A stretch of 45,839 bases of DNA from IMG/VR virus record IMGVR_UViG_3300012931_000032, positions 1 through 45,839 of that record. One strand, 5' to 3'. The stretch comes from a virus. The notes under the pieces are model-generated. The model did no database searches and was not told the DNA's origin. It was given only the letters and a program-made list of their open reading frames with translations. The position numbers were made by a program, and so were the translations under genes. Position 1 is the first letter of the stretch, and every line of letters begins with the position of its first letter. Shown in pieces: positions 21,182 through 28,264 of the stretch.

Positions 21182-21889
21182 ATGACAGAAGAAGAAAAGA
21201 AAGTAGAGGCGGCAATGGGAGAAGGGGCTACTCCAGCTCCCACAGGGACTTCAGTTTCTTGGGATGATTTTCTTGCAGCTTGCAAGGAAATGGGCATTGA
21301 ATTTGTAGAAGGGAAAACCGTTCTACAAATGAAGGAAGACTTCTTGGGTCTTCTGGACAAAATCGCTCCTGATTCTCCAGAAGAGGAAGCTCTTTCTGAA
21401 TTGGTTGTCAATGTCCAGGTAGCTCTGGCGGATGGGGCAGCCATCATCGGTTCTCCGGAGGACAAAGCTCCCGCGGGTAAAGGCAAGAAAAAGAAAGAAA
21501 AGAAAGCGAAGGAGCCCAAACCCAAGAAAGAACCTAAACCCAAGAAAGAGAAGGTCTTGAAACCGAAGTTGGGGGGCATTGGCATGAAGCCGATGTGCAG
21601 ACAACTTTTCGGGGAAAAGACCATGGAGCAGGTAGTGGCAGAGGAAGCCCAAATCAAAGAGAAACTTGCCCAGGTGTATGTCACGGAAAAAGGCAAGACT
21701 CATGAATATGGGCTAGAGAGGGCTGACCGGATTTACTATGACATTTATGTTGAGAAATTCGGTGTATCCCCCACTCCGAAGGCCCCGCCTGTCCCCAAAG
21801 AGAAGAAAGAAAAATCCAAGAAGGAAAAGAAGGAAAAGAAAGAAAAAGCTGCGACTGGCGAGGGGGAAGCTGCTCCTGGTACTGAGTAA
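21182..21889 (+). CDS. Lysine-rich, Ala/Pro-rich protein, 235 aa
   Basis: Two ordered segments (VSWDDFLAACKEMGIEF and MKPMCRQLFGEKTMEQV) are separated and followed by KKEK/PKKE low-complexity tails at about residues 100-125 and 200-225. It has its own promoter, an excellent AAAAGGAGG site and a hairpin after the stop, which suggests an abundant product. Third-codon bases are richer in G and C than in the neighbours. A histone-like or DNA-binding structural role is plausible. No family recognised. Confidence 0.7.
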   Translation: MTEEEKKVEAAMGEGATPAPTGTSVSWDDFLAACKEMGIEFVEGKTVLQMKEDFLGLLDKIAPDSPEEEALSELVVNVQVALADGAAIIGSPEDKAPAGKGKKKKEKKAKEPKPKKEPKPKKEKVLKPKLGGIGMKPMCRQLFGEKTMEQVVAEEAQIKEKLAQVYVTEKGKTHEYGLERADRIYYDIYVEKFGVSPTPKAPPVPKEKKEKSKKEKKEKKEKAATGEGEAAPGTE

Positions 21890-21904
21890 TATTAACCTTC
21901 ACCC

Positions 21905-21942
21905 CTAAGGGTACTTGTCCTATCTCCCACAAGTACCCTTAG
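21905..21942 (+). terminator. Perfect 13 bp hairpin after the Lys-rich gene, probable terminator
   Basis: CTAAGGGTACTTG (21905-21917) is perfectly complementary to CAAGTACCCTTAG (21930-21942), with a 12-base loop. No T-run follows, so it may be an mRNA-stabilising or factor-dependent element rather than an intrinsic terminator. Confidence 0.6.
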
Positions 21943-21963
21943 GATTCCTCCCTGGAGATTTGA

Positions 21964-22536
21964 ATGGATAAAATAATAAGAAGTATGCTTCTCAAACTTA
22001 ATATAGACCCGGAAGATGAAAATTTCAAAGATACTCCAGAACGTGTAGCTAGAGCTTTTCGGGATGAAATCTATATTGGTCTAACCAATATAGAAGAAAA
22101 AATTAATAATCTTTTCCTGAAATCTTTTCCTTCTAAAGGATTCAATTCTGTTGTCTTATTCTCAGAAATAAAAACCTTTTCAATGTGTCCTCATCATCTT
22201 CTCCCAATAGAATATGAAATAGACATAGCCTATCTTCCATCTAAGGCAGATGGAAAGGTAATTGGCCTATCTAAACCAATTAGATTAGCAAAGCTTTTGA
22301 GTTGTCGTCCAGTCCTGCAAGAAACCTTAACTGAAGAAATAGCGAACATCCTTCAGGAAAAACTCAATGCTGAAGGAGTGGCGGTAGTCATTAAAGCCCT
22401 TCACCTCTGTATGAGAATGAGGGGAATAAGAGAAACCACTTCTAAAGTCCTAATGTCAACAATGCTTGGAGCTTTCCGGGACAGTCCATCAGCTAGGCAA
22501 GAATTCTTTGAGCTTCTTGCTCATAGCCGAAGATAA
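21964..22536 (+). CDS. folE: FolE, GTP cyclohydrolase I
   Basis: 190 residues. TPERVARAF near the start, FSMCPHHLLP (about residue 71) with the zinc-binding Cys and His, and LHLCMRMRGI (about residue 147) with the second zinc-binding Cys are the family signature. It makes dihydroneopterin triphosphate from GTP, the first step towards 7-deazaguanine. QueD and QueE are encoded just upstream, so the likely purpose is modified-base synthesis, not folate. Confidence 0.92.
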   Translation: MDKIIRSMLLKLNIDPEDENFKDTPERVARAFRDEIYIGLTNIEEKINNLFLKSFPSKGFNSVVLFSEIKTFSMCPHHLLPIEYEIDIAYLPSKADGKVIGLSKPIRLAKLLSCRPVLQETLTEEIANILQEKLNAEGVAVVIKALHLCMRMRGIRETTSKVLMSTMLGAFRDSPSARQEFFELLAHSRR

Positions 22537-22550
22537 AAGGAGGAAATAAG

Positions 22551-22787
22551 ATGGGAGTATATGATATTTATAGAGAAAAAGATAGTGAATTCAATGTCCA
22601 AATTAAAGTTGGTGAGGTTTGTCTTAATCAATTTCTGGTCGGGGATGAAGTATCTATTCCAGACGGTATTTATTTTGGTAATGAAGGGGCAGTTGTAATT
22701 TATAAAGGAAAATTTGCTGCAATTATTTCACCTAACCAAATTTTTGATAAATGGGGATATCCTTTAACAGTTAGTTTAAAAGGATAG
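22551..22787 (+). CDS. Conserved phage hypothetical protein, 78 aa
   Basis: The sequence style GVYDIYREKDSEFNVQIKVG, GDEVSIPDGIYFGNEGAVVI and DKWGYPL is a small beta-rich protein that I have seen as a common phage type without known function. It starts behind AAAGGAGG just after folE. Confidence 0.7.
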   Translation: MGVYDIYREKDSEFNVQIKVGEVCLNQFLVGDEVSIPDGIYFGNEGAVVIYKGKFAAIISPNQIFDKWGYPLTVSLKG

Positions 22788-22789
22788 TC

Positions 22790-23146
22790 ATGACAGAACC
22801 AATAAAAACCATAATTTTTGTAAAGGCACAATTTGAAGCTATTCATTCTTGGCCTAATTGTCCTCATATTGATGTGGCTTTTTTGTGTTGTCCGCATAGA
22901 CATGTTTTCCATGTTAAATTAAAACTCCATGTTTCCCATGATGACCGTGAGCATGAATTTATTCGAGTTAAGCGTACTTTAGAAGGCCATTTACGTTTTA
23001 ATTATGAAGGTTCCGACCTTGGTTCTAAATCTTGTGAAATGATTGCCAAAGAAATAGGTATTTATTTTAATCAAAATGTTGGAAAAGTACATTCTGTTTC
23101 CGTTTCTGAAGATAACGAAAATGGGGCTGAAGTTTATTATGAATAA
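22790..23146 (+). CDS. QueD/PTPS-fold protein, divergent second copy
   Basis: 118 residues. AQFEAIHSWPNCP is followed by FLCCPHRHVFHVKLKLHV, reproducing the strand with F-x-A-x-H and the later C-x-H-x-H-x-F/Y strand of the 6-pyruvoyl-tetrahydropterin synthase fold. The order of His ligands fits a zinc site. Then HDDREHEFIRVKRTLEGHL and a SCEMIAKEI helix. It differs strongly from the QueD encoded at 19525 and from usual HGH. It lies in the deazaguanine locus and might act on a downstream intermediate. The fold call is by motif; function is inference. Confidence 0.55.
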   Translation: MTEPIKTIIFVKAQFEAIHSWPNCPHIDVAFLCCPHRHVFHVKLKLHVSHDDREHEFIRVKRTLEGHLRFNYEGSDLGSKSCEMIAKEIGIYFNQNVGKVHSVSVSEDNENGAEVYYE

Positions 23147-23163
23147 ATCACGTTTAAAAGGTA

Positions 23164-23376
23164 ATGAAAAACATGTCTTCCGAAACCCCGATAAAAACGG
23201 GAACAAAACAACAGGAGAATAACTGGTTGAAAAGAGTTGCTTTTGCTGCTATTGCTTATGTTGGAAGTCTAGCGGCGGATGATGAGGACAAGAGTGCTAA
23301 ATTGTTGGCAAAACTTATCAAAACCATAATTAATGAAAGACCAAACCTTTCAAAGATGAATAAGGAGAAAATATGA
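23164..23376 (+). CDS. Hypothetical protein, 70 aa
   Basis: An Ala-rich central helix (LKRVAFAAIAYVGSLAADDE) and charged ends. AAAGG lies very close to the ATG; a second ATG three codons on is an alternative start. Coupled to the next gene by an ATGA overlap. No family recognised. Confidence 0.65.
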   Translation: MKNMSSETPIKTGTKQQENNWLKRVAFAAIAYVGSLAADDEDKSAKLLAKLIKTIINERPNLSKMNKEKI

Positions 23377-23567
23377 CCGATACTGGACAAGGTATCTTTT
23401 TGGTTGGAGAAGCTGCTAAAAGTTGGGTTCAACTTGAATGGTTCAAAACATATATTGCCCTTGGCCTAACAACTATTTTTGTTATTATCATGGTTGCATG
23501 GTTCCTTTATAGTTTTGCAGAATTTCAAGGAAAAGAAGAAAGAAAAAAGATGGATGAGAATAAATAA
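23373..23567 (+). CDS. Small membrane protein, 64 aa
   Basis: AAGGAG precedes the ATG. A single membrane helix (YIALGLTTIFVIIMVAWFLYS) with a highly charged cytoplasmic tail (KEERKKMDENK). No family recognised. Confidence 0.7.
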   Translation: MTDTGQGIFLVGEAAKSWVQLEWFKTYIALGLTTIFVIIMVAWFLYSFAEFQGKEERKKMDENK

Positions 23568-24109
23568 TGTATCAAACCATCCTGATTGATCCCCCTTGGC
23601 CTGAATATGGCGGGGGAAGAATAAAAAGGGGAGCAGATAGACATTATCCCCTCATGGAACCTGAAGAGATTTTAGGGGCTATTTATGATTCAGGGGTTTT
23701 TCATCCAGCAGAAAAATGTCATTTGTATTTATGGGTAACAAACAATTATATTCCTGATGGTCTTTTATTAACAAAGATGTTAGGTTTCAAATACATTACA
23801 TTTATTACCTGGGTAAAAGATAAAATGGGATTGGGACAGTATTTTAGAGGACAAACAGAACACATAATTTTTAGTGTCAGAGGAAAACAACCAACTTTAG
23901 TCAATAATCAACCCACTTTCTTTTATGCTAAAAGGAGACTTCATTCAGAAAAGCCTGAAAAGGCAAGAAGAATTATTGAAAAATGCAGCCTTCCCCCAAG
24001 ACTTGAAATGTTTTCCCGCTATAATATCGAAGGCTGGGAAACTTGGGGAAATGAAAAAGATGCAATTGTCAGACCTGCTTGTAAAAAAGCAATTGAACCT
24101 TTCTTTTAA
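23567..24109 (+). CDS. MT-A70 family N6-adenine DNA methyltransferase
   Basis: 180 residues. IDPPWPEYGGG (DPPW at residues 8-11) is the catalytic motif, with HLYLWVTNNY and a late SRYNIEGWETWGNE, as in the MT-A70 (Ime4-like) class found in phages. It would transfer a methyl group from SAM to the N6 of adenine in DNA. No cognate restriction enzyme is visible, so it probably protects phage DNA. It overlaps the upstream stop by one base. Confidence 0.85.
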   Translation: MYQTILIDPPWPEYGGGRIKRGADRHYPLMEPEEILGAIYDSGVFHPAEKCHLYLWVTNNYIPDGLLLTKMLGFKYITFITWVKDKMGLGQYFRGQTEHIIFSVRGKQPTLVNNQPTFFYAKRRLHSEKPEKARRIIEKCSLPPRLEMFSRYNIEGWETWGNEKDAIVRPACKKAIEPFF

Positions 24110-24121
24110 AGGGGTAAAATA

Positions 24122-24379
24122 ATGGTAACATCTTTACTTAAAGATGATAAGACAATCGTTTATTTACGCCCTTTAAAAGTTACAATTTGCAAAGCAAATC
24201 CATTTTGGGAACATGAGGGTTACTACAATTGTCGGAAATGCAATAGGAGAATCTATCGAGGACAACTTTATGGTCGTTCCAGGGATGGGAGAACATTCTG
24301 TCTCAATTGTTGTGAAGGTGTAAGTAGAAAGGAAAGATATGAAAAAGTATCCAGGTCCATTCAAAGTAAAACTTCCTGA
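24122..24379 (+). CDS. Zinc-finger protein, 85 aa
   Basis: CRKCNRRIYRGQ and FCLNCCEGV form a two-knuckle zinc site in the middle of a basic protein. Its C-terminal 41 bases overlap the start of the radical SAM gene. Function unknown. Confidence 0.7.
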   Translation: MVTSLLKDDKTIVYLRPLKVTICKANPFWEHEGYYNCRKCNRRIYRGQLYGRSRDGRTFCLNCCEGVSRKERYEKVSRSIQSKTS

Positions 24380-25259
24380 AATCTATCAGATTGAAGCTTC
24401 AGCCGCCTGTGACCATGATTGTGTCATGTGCCCAAGGGGATATTATCATAGAGAAAACAAACAACCATTCTTTGACCTTGATTTACTCCAATGCATGATT
24501 AGTAGGGGGGATTTGAAGGGTTCTTATTTTGTAGAACTTCAGATGTCTGGAGAACCCTTATTGAATCCTGATATTGCAATTATGATTAATCTCCTCAAAA
24601 ATGAAGGAATGATAGTAGGATTAAGTACCCATGGAGATTTATTTCCAGACCTTCTTGAGGCTTGCCAAAGACTTGATTATATAACCATTTCTGTTGATTC
24701 TATTACCAAAAGAGAGAATATTCGTAAAGGAAGTAAATTTGGGAATCCAATAGAATATCTAGAGAACCTTCGTAATTCACTTTTTTTCTTTATTAACAAA
24801 GGGGTGCCAGTTGATTTGCAATTCATTGAACTTCCAGGATGGGAAGAAGAAAGGAATCTTTTATATAATTTCTTAATTAAGGAATTCGATTCTCCCCATC
24901 TTAAAACTGTCAATATCCGTTCTATTCCTGATTGCTGTATTACTCATCGGACAAGTACAAGATTAAAAAAAGAAGAAGATAAAGGGATTTGCCTTAATCC
25001 ATGGTTGTCGGTTTCTGTTCAATCCAATGGTAATGTCGTTCCTTGTTGCTTTGCATGGGGTGATGACCTTATCTATGGTAATCTTTATGATTCCTCATTG
25101 GAGGAAATCTGGAATAGTCCTAATGTGGAGCAACTACGTCGGAATCATAGTGGCGGCTACATTCATCTTCCTGACCTCTGTATGAAGTGCTATATGAGAA
25201 GTCCTGCTTTGCTACATTGGGAAATTTATCTGGATTCCATTAGAAAAAAGAAGGTGTAA
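24339..25259 (+). CDS. Radical SAM enzyme with SPASM domain
   Basis: 306 residues. CDHDCVMC (residues 24-31) is the CxxxCxxC cluster motif, LQMSGEPLL the SAM-binding GEP motif. The C-terminal third has GICLNPWLSVSVQSNGNVV, then CCFAWGDD, LYDSSLEEIWNS and PDLCMKC, the Cys-rich SPASM domain with auxiliary iron-sulfur clusters. SPASM enzymes modify peptides, proteins or small molecules. A role in base or glycan modification is conceivable given the methylase, glycosyltransferase and deazaguanine genes around it. Substrate unknown. Confidence 0.8.
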   Translation: MKKYPGPFKVKLPEIYQIEASAACDHDCVMCPRGYYHRENKQPFFDLDLLQCMISRGDLKGSYFVELQMSGEPLLNPDIAIMINLLKNEGMIVGLSTHGDLFPDLLEACQRLDYITISVDSITKRENIRKGSKFGNPIEYLENLRNSLFFFINKGVPVDLQFIELPGWEEERNLLYNFLIKEFDSPHLKTVNIRSIPDCCITHRTSTRLKKEEDKGICLNPWLSVSVQSNGNVVPCCFAWGDDLIYGNLYDSSLEEIWNSPNVEQLRRNHSGGYIHLPDLCMKCYMRSPALLHWEIYLDSIRKKKV

Positions 25260-25261
25260 GA

Positions 25262-25645
25262 ATGGGCATAGAAAGACCCCATTGGTGTTTTGGTAACTGT
25301 GAAGTTATTTTTAGCCGATATTCCAAAGAAGGTTTTGATAAAGGAGCAAGTTCATTCTGTTATGGTAAAATGGCTCAAGAGCATAAATTTATAGAGAAAG
25401 AAACCGAACATATCAATAATTTTAGTCATTGTCTTTATACTCCATTGAAAGGGATAATCCGTTTTTTCTTAAATGAGGATGATGCTTATACAGAATTTTT
25501 AGCTGTCTGTGCAGTATTGGATAAATATAAACCTCACATTTGCAAAAATTGTGGTCCTATTCCTTGGAGATATGGACCAATCCATGTTAATACCAAAGGT
25601 GAACCATTTTGTGGAAAATGTTGGATATTCCAATCTCAAAAATAA
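25262..25645 (+). CDS. Cys-rich hypothetical protein, 127 aa
   Basis: Two parts: an N-terminal region with WCFGNCEVIF and a later FCYGKM, and a C-terminal zinc ribbon HICKNCGPIPW followed by FCGKCWIF. It follows the radical SAM gene by two bases. No family recognised. Confidence 0.7.
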   Translation: MGIERPHWCFGNCEVIFSRYSKEGFDKGASSFCYGKMAQEHKFIEKETEHINNFSHCLYTPLKGIIRFFLNEDDAYTEFLAVCAVLDKYKPHICKNCGPIPWRYGPIHVNTKGEPFCGKCWIFQSQK

Positions 25646-25658
25646 AGGGGGACAAGAA

Positions 25659-25898
25659 ATGTTTTCCAATCGTCGAGTTAGGTTAGCTTTAGGGAGAACA
25701 ATCAATCTTGGCAATTTTGAATCAACAAGAGTGGATGTTGAAATCTCCGCTGATGTTGAGGATTCAGCTAACCTCTTAGATGCTCAAGAAGCATTATTTT
25801 CCGTTGTAAAAGAGGAACTTGATAAAAGGGTTGAAGAACTATCTCCTAAACCGAAAAATCTTCCCCGTGGCCGTTTGATAACTGAGGAAGGAGACTGA
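25659..25898 (+). CDS. Conserved phage hypothetical protein, 79 aa
   Basis: The pattern RVRLALGRTINLGNFESTRV followed by a D-V-E strand and an acidic helix is typical of a small phage protein of unknown function. ATG after AAAGGGGGACAAGAA. Ends at the glycosyltransferase start (one-base overlap). Confidence 0.7.
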   Translation: MFSNRRVRLALGRTINLGNFESTRVDVEISADVEDSANLLDAQEALFSVVKEELDKRVEELSPKPKNLPRGRLITEEGD

Positions 25899-26947
25899 TG
25901 CCTAAAATTTGGTGGTTACCTATTGAATCTCTTCCTGAGCGTTATTCAGCACAATGGAATGTTTGGTTCAAGCAGGAGTTTACCCGTCTGGGTATTGACC
26001 ACCAAATGATTTATGGGGATATCCTAACGGATGAAATCCGAGAGGGGTGTTTCCTGGATGTAACAGGTACTAATTACTTCAAAGCCAGTCAACTTCAAAT
26101 GCTCTGCCAATGCTTTGAGGATAAAGAAATTAAAGAAGGGGACATTATTTTCTTTCATGACCTTTGGTTCCCAGGTCTGGAAATGTTGGCTTATATTCGA
26201 GATGCCCTTGGGATTAACTTCAAAATTTATGGTATTCTACATGCCGGAACTTGGGATGAGTGGGATTTTCTTACCCAAAAAGGAATGGGACAGTGGGCAG
26301 AACCATTAGAACATTCATGGTTTAGGATAGTGGATGGGATTTTCGTTGCAACCCATTTTCATAAAAACCTAATTCTTAGAAATCGGCCTATGTCCACTCT
26401 TGATTCTAAAATTCATGTGACTGGACTATCTATCTACCCTGATTTTGTTGACAAAAATGTCCATAAGGAGAATATAATTGTCTTCCCTCATCGTCTTGAT
26501 ATAGAGAAACAGCCTGAAATGTTTGATAAAATGGCAAAAGAATTAAGAAATTGGGACTTTGGTTGGAACATTGTCAAAACTAAAGACCTATGCAAAACCA
26601 AACAAGAATATTATAATCTTCTCAATACGGCAAAAATCTCTGTATCTTGTGCTTTGCAAGAAACTTGGGGAATAGCCATGATTGAGTCCGTAATGTGTGG
26701 TTGTATTCCTATAGTTCCTGACCGATTGAGTTATTATGAACTTTATCCTGGTATTTGTAAATATGATGGTACTTTGCAAGGATTGATAAAAAAGATTCGT
26801 GAGATTACCACTTATTATGAATCAATAGCCAATTCCAAAAATTTTAAGTCCTTGAAATGCTTCTTTACTTCTTTTGGGGGAAAAGCTATTAAAAAGATGG
26901 TTAATATTATGTTGGGAGAGAAATGGAAATTTGCCCATATAAAGTAA
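25898..26947 (+). CDS. GT4-like glycosyltransferase (GT-B fold)
   Basis: 349 residues. The C-terminal domain has IIVFPHRLDIEKQPEMF, a nucleotide-binding strand, and ISVSCALQETWGIAMIESVM with GCIPIVPDRLSYYELYP, the E-x7-E style donor-binding region of retaining GT4 enzymes. The N-terminal domain has the GT-B acceptor Rossmann features (FFHDLWFPG, GILHAGTWDEWDF). It could glycosylate DNA bases, phage proteins or host surface molecules. Its place in the modification region favours DNA, without proof. Confidence 0.75.
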   Translation: MPKIWWLPIESLPERYSAQWNVWFKQEFTRLGIDHQMIYGDILTDEIREGCFLDVTGTNYFKASQLQMLCQCFEDKEIKEGDIIFFHDLWFPGLEMLAYIRDALGINFKIYGILHAGTWDEWDFLTQKGMGQWAEPLEHSWFRIVDGIFVATHFHKNLILRNRPMSTLDSKIHVTGLSIYPDFVDKNVHKENIIVFPHRLDIEKQPEMFDKMAKELRNWDFGWNIVKTKDLCKTKQEYYNLLNTAKISVSCALQETWGIAMIESVMCGCIPIVPDRLSYYELYPGICKYDGTLQGLIKKIREITTYYESIANSKNFKSLKCFFTSFGGKAIKKMVNIMLGEKWKFAHIK

Positions 26948-27150
26948 GTAGTCCTGATAATTTTAAGATTGCATGTACTAAATATTGTCCTTTATGGTTT
27001 GAACATCTTGAAATGTGTTCTCATAAAGCCCAGGCTTTGCTACTTTATGATATACACCACATAGTAGTAAAATTCGGAATTTCAAAAGGGATAATACCAT
27101 CTCCTGAAGAAAAGAAGGAAGAAAAAGAGAATGAGAAAGAAGGTAGTTGA
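26923..27150 (+). CDS. Small Cys-rich protein, 75 aa
   Basis: Starts inside the glycosyltransferase end with GGGAGAG upstream. Four Cys residues in the first 32 positions (ICPYKV, ACTKYCPLWF, MCSH) suggest a metal site. The end is highly charged and overlaps the DnaJ-like gene by 20 bases. No family recognised. Confidence 0.65.
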   Translation: MEICPYKVSSPDNFKIACTKYCPLWFEHLEMCSHKAQALLLYDIHHIVVKFGISKGIIPSPEEKKEEKENEKEGS

Positions 27151-27790
27151 TTTATATGCAATTTTACAGATTCACAAAGATGCTTCTCCAAGGGAGATAA
27201 AAGAGGCATTTCGTAAAGCTGTCAAGAAATGCCATCCTGATAATGGTGGGGATGCTCAAGAATTTCATAGGGTTCAATCCGCTTATGTGATTCTTTCTAA
27301 CCCTGAAAAACGGTCATTTTATAATAAAACCGGTTGTGTCAAGGAGTCTAAAAGTGAAACACATGCCATAGTTGCTAAAATACTCATGGAGATTATTGAC
27401 GGGGTTCTTATTAGTCTTAAACAAGATTTATTTACTGTAAACCTTATTAATTTAATAGTTGAAAAATTGGAGAAAGATGGTCAGGAAATTGAAGATAAAC
27501 GTAAAATAATAAGAAAAAATCTTGGAGTTGTAAATCAATTAAAAAAGAGGACAACCAGAAAGGAAGAAGATTCAAATTATCCACCAGTGATGCTTCAATA
27601 TTTAGAGCAGAAAAAAACAGAATTTCTTGGGGTTTTACGTCAACTAAACCAATCAATGTCATACAATAAAATAGCAATTCTTATGATAAAGGAGTATAAG
27701 TTTGATTATATAAAAATGCAACAGCATCCAATCTATGAATACCATTCTTTTTCTTTTGGAATGGATTCATCCACTACTTCTGGTAATTAA
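27131..27790 (+). CDS. J-domain (DnaJ-like) co-chaperone
   Basis: 219 residues. Residues 6-68 are a J domain (DLYAILQIHKDASPREIKEA) with the essential HPD at residues 35-37 and a DAQEFHRVQSAYVILSN third helix. The remaining 150 residues are helical and lack the Gly/Phe and zinc domains of full DnaJ. It could recruit host DnaK to phage proteins such as replication complexes. Confidence 0.85.
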   Translation: MRKKVVDLYAILQIHKDASPREIKEAFRKAVKKCHPDNGGDAQEFHRVQSAYVILSNPEKRSFYNKTGCVKESKSETHAIVAKILMEIIDGVLISLKQDLFTVNLINLIVEKLEKDGQEIEDKRKIIRKNLGVVNQLKKRTTRKEEDSNYPPVMLQYLEQKKTEFLGVLRQLNQSMSYNKIAILMIKEYKFDYIKMQQHPIYEYHSFSFGMDSSTTSGN

Positions 27791-27835
27791 CATTAATCTT
27801 TAACAAAAGGGGTTGGTCATGAGAATTAATTCAAG

Positions 27836-28264
27836 TTGATTTTCGAGGTACTCCTGCTTTCACTATTAACCCTTAACCCAGCTACTGACATAGACCTCCA
27901 ACCCCGACTGATAAAAGCAGTTACCGCTACTGCTTATTGTTTGCCGGGAAAAATGGCGAACGGTGAGATAACCTCAGAAGCGCATGGAAAGTTAGTAAAA
28001 AGAGGTTATCAAGGCTGCATAGCTTTAAGTCGGAAGCTGGCCAAAGATTTAGGATTGAAGTCTGGAAAAGGCCAATACGATTATGCATTTGGTAGCATAA
28101 TCGTAATTGATGGCGTGGGAAAATTTGTTTTCAAAGACCTGATGCCGAAAAAGTGGGACTATCACGACAATGGTTATCGTGTTGATATTTGGTTTCCCAC
28201 TTTGAAAGGATGCAGGGTCTTCGGTGTAAAAAGATGCAATGTTAGGGTAGAAAAGGAAAATTAA
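27836..28264 (+). CDS. Exported 3D-domain (double-psi beta-barrel) protein, start uncertain
   Basis: 142 residues from a TTG. A hydrophobic N-terminus (FEVLLLSLLTLNPA) looks like a signal peptide. The rest has KAVTATAYC, IALSRKLAKDLGLKSG, YDYAFGSIIVIDG and FVFKDLMPKKWDYHDNG followed by VDIWFPT, the pattern of the 3D/RlpA-like barrel with its conserved Asp residues, found in peptidoglycan lytic enzymes. A better ribosome site (AAAAGGGG) and an ATG lie at 27819 in another frame that stops after six codons. A -1 shift there would give MRINSK fused to the signal sequence. Likely acts on cell wall. Confidence 0.7.
   Translation: MIFEVLLLSLLTLNPATDIDLQPRLIKAVTATAYCLPGKMANGEITSEAHGKLVKRGYQGCIALSRKLAKDLGLKSGKGQYDYAFGSIIVIDGVGKFVFKDLMPKKWDYHDNGYRVDIWFPTLKGCRVFGVKRCNVRVEKEN

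Noticed and set aside
21037-21696. Long minus-strand frame opposite the Lys-rich gene (219 codons)
   Set aside because: It mirrors the biased composition of the Lys-rich gene, has no ribosome site and shows Phe/Ser/Leu low complexity. A shadow.
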